Shown: positions 62,113 to 64,000 of the stretch, one piece after another
How the letters are laid out: every line of letters begins with the position of its first letter
How positions within the stretch are numbered: position 1 is the first letter of the stretch
DNA from: Arcobacter caeni
GTDB taxonomy: Bacteria; Campylobacterota; Campylobacteria; Campylobacterales; Arcobacteraceae
NCBI RefSeq assembly: GCF_003063245.1
Contig: NZ_MUXE01000012.1
Location: 22,394 to 86,393 of the forward strand
Reading direction: 5' to 3'
Length of the DNA: 64,000 bases
Made by a program: the position numbers and the translations under genes
Notes under the pieces: generated by a model
Told to the model about the DNA's origin: nothing
What the model saw: only the letters and a program-made list of their open reading frames with translations
The model's database searches: none

Positions 62113-62792
62113 CTTATATCCATATAAGAACCTGTTTCAAACTCATGGATTCTATTTATAAAAGCATCAATTTTTATAGCAGTTTCAAAAGCAGTTTGAA
62201 CAAGACCTTCATTTAATTTTTTTGCTGAGGTAAAAATATTTTCATCCAATTCAAATCTTATATAATCAGTCATTGGAGTTTTTATAACTCCAGGAGCTAG
62301 AGCTATTATTTTTGTATTAAACATCTCATTTGAGTATAAATTTACAAGCATATTAACTCCAGCTTTTGACAAAGAGTACGAACCCCAACCTTTGTAGCCA
62401 GTTTTTGAAGCACCTGATGAGATAATAAATATATTTTTAACATCAATTTGCATTAAAATATCAAGGAGTTCTTTGTTTGCGTAGACATTTAGATTATATA
62501 CTTCTTGCATTTCTTCTATACTAAGCTCTTGTAATATTTTGATTTTTCCTAACATTCCAGCGTTTAAAAATACTAAATCCAGATTTTTTATCTCTTTTAG
62601 AATAGTTGTTAAAGAGGTTTTTATATCTGATATTTTAGATAAATCAAAACTAATATGTATGAAGTTTTGGTTTTGTATTTCAGGTTTATTTCTACTTATT
62701 CCATAAACTTTAAAACCTTTTTGCAAATAATAATTTGTAAGAGCAAGTCCCAAACCTGAGCTGCAACCAGTGATTAAAATATTTTTTTGCAT
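62103..62792 (-). CDS. Short-chain dehydrogenase/reductase
   Basis: 229 residues, classical SDR. It has TGCSSGLGLA (cofactor loop), NAGMLG in LVFLNAGMLGK, the catalytic YSLSKAG and the segment ALAPGVIKTPMTDYI. The absence of an Arg in the first loop (ISRNKPE) leaves NAD versus NADP open. The substrate is unknown. It follows a membrane protein gene with one-base overlap. Confidence 0.9.
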   Translation of the reverse strand: MQKNILITGCSSGLGLALTNYYLQKGFKVYGISRNKPEIQNQNFIHISFDLSKISDIKTSLTTILKEIKNLDLVFLNAGMLGKIKILQELSIEEMQEVYNLNVYANKELLDILMQIDVKNIFIISSGASKTGYKGWGSYSLSKAGVNMLVNLYSNEMFNTKIIALAPGVIKTPMTDYIRFELDENIFTSAKKLNEGLVQTAFETAIKIDAFINRIHEFETGSYMDIRQI

Positions 62793-63622
62793 TAGTTTCT
62801 TCTTATATTAAATATTGATTTCACAAAAGAATAAAGTAAAAATAAAAAGATAATAGGCAAAAATATAGTTTGAAATATAAATACAATAATCAAATCAATA
62901 ATATATTGACTCGAATTATCAACAGCATCTTTGTATTCATTAACCTTTTTTTCATAATAACTGCTATCAAATTTCTCTAAAACTTTATTGAAAAATGAAC
63001 TATCTTGTTTTTGAGTTATTGTCTCTTGATTTATTTTACTAACATTATCTTTCACCTCTAAAATATCTTTATTTAACTCCTCTATATTGTATTGTGGTTT
63101 TACAAAATAGTTGTAAGAAACTTCGTTTACATAAGCCATCATTGGAATTGCAAATCTTAAAAATAAAAGTATAAAAGTGATTTTAAAAAACAGATTTCTT
63201 AGTTTTTCATCATTTGAAAAGCGTTTAAAAAGCCAAAAATTAAAGATAATAATAGAAGTAAATAATAAATAATTATAAATATCAGTTGTTACAAAATTAA
63301 GTAAAATCTTCTGAATTCCAAGTGAAACCATACTAGCTAACATCACCAAAGAAAATTGCTCAACCAAATCGTTTATAGGGTCAAGTATTTCGCCAACAGC
63401 AACTGTTACAAAAGGCAAATTAATTTGCGTTCCTTGTGCCAGTGAAATCACAGCATTCAAAGCTTTTGCACTTCCAAAAACAATAACAGATTGTTTAAAT
63501 GATTCATCAACAAGTTTTTTAGCATTATCATCAATAGTAAAAGATAAAGCTAAACAAAGGGCAAGTAGGGTAAAAATAACTAATAAAAGTTTGTTCCAGT
63601 TTTTTATAATAAATGTTTTCAT
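62792..63622 (-). CDS. Integral membrane protein of unknown function
   Basis: 276 residues. Hydrophobic segments lie at ~10-30, ~85-105, ~115-133, ~143-165 and ~243-268. A soluble middle (~175-235) carries a charged coiled-coil-like stretch (KDILEVKDNVSKINQE) before a Lys/Ser-rich loop. No known family is recognised. Its stop overlaps the SDR start (TAATG), so the two are co-expressed. Confidence 0.7.
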   Translation of the reverse strand: MKTFIIKNWNKLLLVIFTLLALCLALSFTIDDNAKKLVDESFKQSVIVFGSAKALNAVISLAQGTQINLPFVTVAVGEILDPINDLVEQFSLVMLASMVSLGIQKILLNFVTTDIYNYLLFTSIIIFNFWLFKRFSNDEKLRNLFFKITFILLFLRFAIPMMAYVNEVSYNYFVKPQYNIEELNKDILEVKDNVSKINQETITQKQDSSFFNKVLEKFDSSYYEKKVNEYKDAVDNSSQYIIDLIIVFIFQTIFLPIIFLFLLYSFVKSIFNIRRN

Positions 63623-63703
63623 AGATTCATTATAGCAGATTATTTTTGATAGGTTTTTACATAAATTTCAAATTAAGTTATACTAAACAAAAAGGATTTC
63701 TCC

Positions 63704-63856
63704 ATGGAAATATTAACTTTTTTGATTTATCTTGTGATGTTTGTAATAGCATTTGTTTTAAGTTTTGCAAGTGTGAAATATTTTATAACAATGTGGAAAT
63801 TTAAAAATAGAAAAAAAGATGGAAGTGAAGATGATGAGTTTGAGAAGTTTGATTAG
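63704..63856 (+). CDS. 50-residue single-helix membrane protein
   Basis: ATG 63704 to TAG 63854-63856, with AAGGA about eight bases before the start. Residues ~4-24 form a membrane helix (TFLIYLVMFVIAFVLSFASV); the rest is a basic then acidic tail (KFKNRKKDGSEDDEFEKFD). It resembles small inner-membrane proteins with positive-inside topology. No function is assigned. The IS256-type end begins 17 bases downstream. Confidence 0.65.
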   Translation: MEILTFLIYLVMFVIAFVLSFASVKYFITMWKFKNRKKDGSEDDEFEKFD

Positions 63857-63873
63857 ATTGAGTGATATTTAGT

Positions 63874-64000
63874 GGGATCGTTCAAAATTTTGTGTCAAAC
63901 AGGTAAAATAAACAATACCAAAGGACACAAAGATGAAGATAGAAATAGATGTAGAGCAATTTGCTCGTGATATAAAAGCTGGTAAAAGTATCGGTGGAGC
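63874..64000 (+). mobile_element. Left end of an IS256-family insertion sequence
   Basis: The boundary is set at GGGATCGTTCAAAATTTTGTG (here shortened), the expected terminal inverted repeat shape of an IS256-type element, immediately before a transposase start. The right end and the target duplication lie outside the window, so the exact edge is an estimate. Confidence 0.7.
63933..64000 (+). CDS. IS256-family transposase, 5' end only
   Basis: ATG 63933 with AAGGA upstream. The 22 residues inside the window begin KIEIDVEQFARDIKAGKSIG. From memory this is the usual beginning of IS256/mutator-type transposases in Arcobacter-like genomes. The DDE catalytic domain lies past the right edge, so family assignment rests on the N-terminus and the terminal sequence. 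Confidence 0.7.
   Translation, partial: MKIEIDVEQFARDIKAGKSIGG

Noticed and set aside
1..64000. tRNA or rRNA genes
   Set aside because: No GC-rich cloverleaf-like or rRNA-like segment was found by eye in the gaps; a tRNA search program would settle this.

Overview
The window is AT-rich chromosomal DNA with tightly packed short operons, many TTG starts and U-rich hairpin terminators. Gene content points to a Campylobacterota species, most likely Arcobacter/Aliarcobacter. The evidence is a desulforubrerythrin beside perR, a Ctb-like group III truncated haemoglobin, NhaD, a TsdA-like dihaem cytochrome, RNase Y, a Csd4-like M99 carboxypeptidase and a chromosomal IS256-type element. The genus call is inferred from gene content; no rRNA or tRNA gene was seen.

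Layout: 1-7.2 kb (minus) holds an M16 peptidase cut by the left edge, pyrD, an MsbA-like exporter, murJ and an exported EEP nuclease. 7.2-10.3 kb holds a peroxide-stress pair (rrc and perR, divergent, with mirrored operator-like sites), then ybeY and radA. 10.4-17.7 kb runs plus: an RNase H-like protein, a YqiA-type esterase, and an operon of a 1.5-kilo-residue autotransporter, a periplasmic PpiC-like protein and a lipoprotein hydrolase. 17.7-19.9 kb (minus) is a TonB-like protein, ftsY and a TlpA-like thioredoxin. 20-24.1 kb (plus) is 5-FCL, rny, rsmD, an orphan DppC-type permease and a lipoprotein.

24-34 kb holds an SDR and a TIGR02757 protein, a TsdA-like cytochrome followed by a three-gene sensory operon (stand-alone Cache sensor, OmpR regulator, histidine kinase), a lipoprotein, a GGDEF cyclase, yqeY and an ABC-F ATPase. 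34-42.6 kb is mostly housekeeping: CDF transporter, aspartate aminotransferase, YgjP-like peptidase, a DciA-like protein, a 49-residue LptM-like lipoprotein coupled to nadB, nhaD and guaA.

42.6-51 kb is the accessory-looking part. It holds a 108-bp nested hairpin after guaA, SelO, a small HTH protein, a 47-residue basic protein, two RluE-like pseudouridine synthases, a DEDD exonuclease, a synthetase-only RelA/SpoT protein bracketed by a 109-bp direct repeat, a GIY-YIG-like protein and its truncated copy, an SMI1/KNR4 protein and a rhodanese. 51-64 kb has an M99 peptidase, a pentahaem cytochrome with a NapG-like ferredoxin, RluA, GreB, an RlmI-like methyltransferase, SstT, an OFA transporter, a GntR regulator with a 13-bp palindrome before a CynX-type transporter, a truncated haemoglobin, an SDR with a membrane protein, a 50-residue membrane protein and the left end of an IS256-type element.

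Best candidates for new biology: the RelA/SpoT (toxSAS/CapRel-like) locus with its flanking repeats, the Cache-sensor/two-component operon next to the TsdA-like cytochrome, the pentahaem/ferredoxin pair, and the internally duplicated autotransporter.
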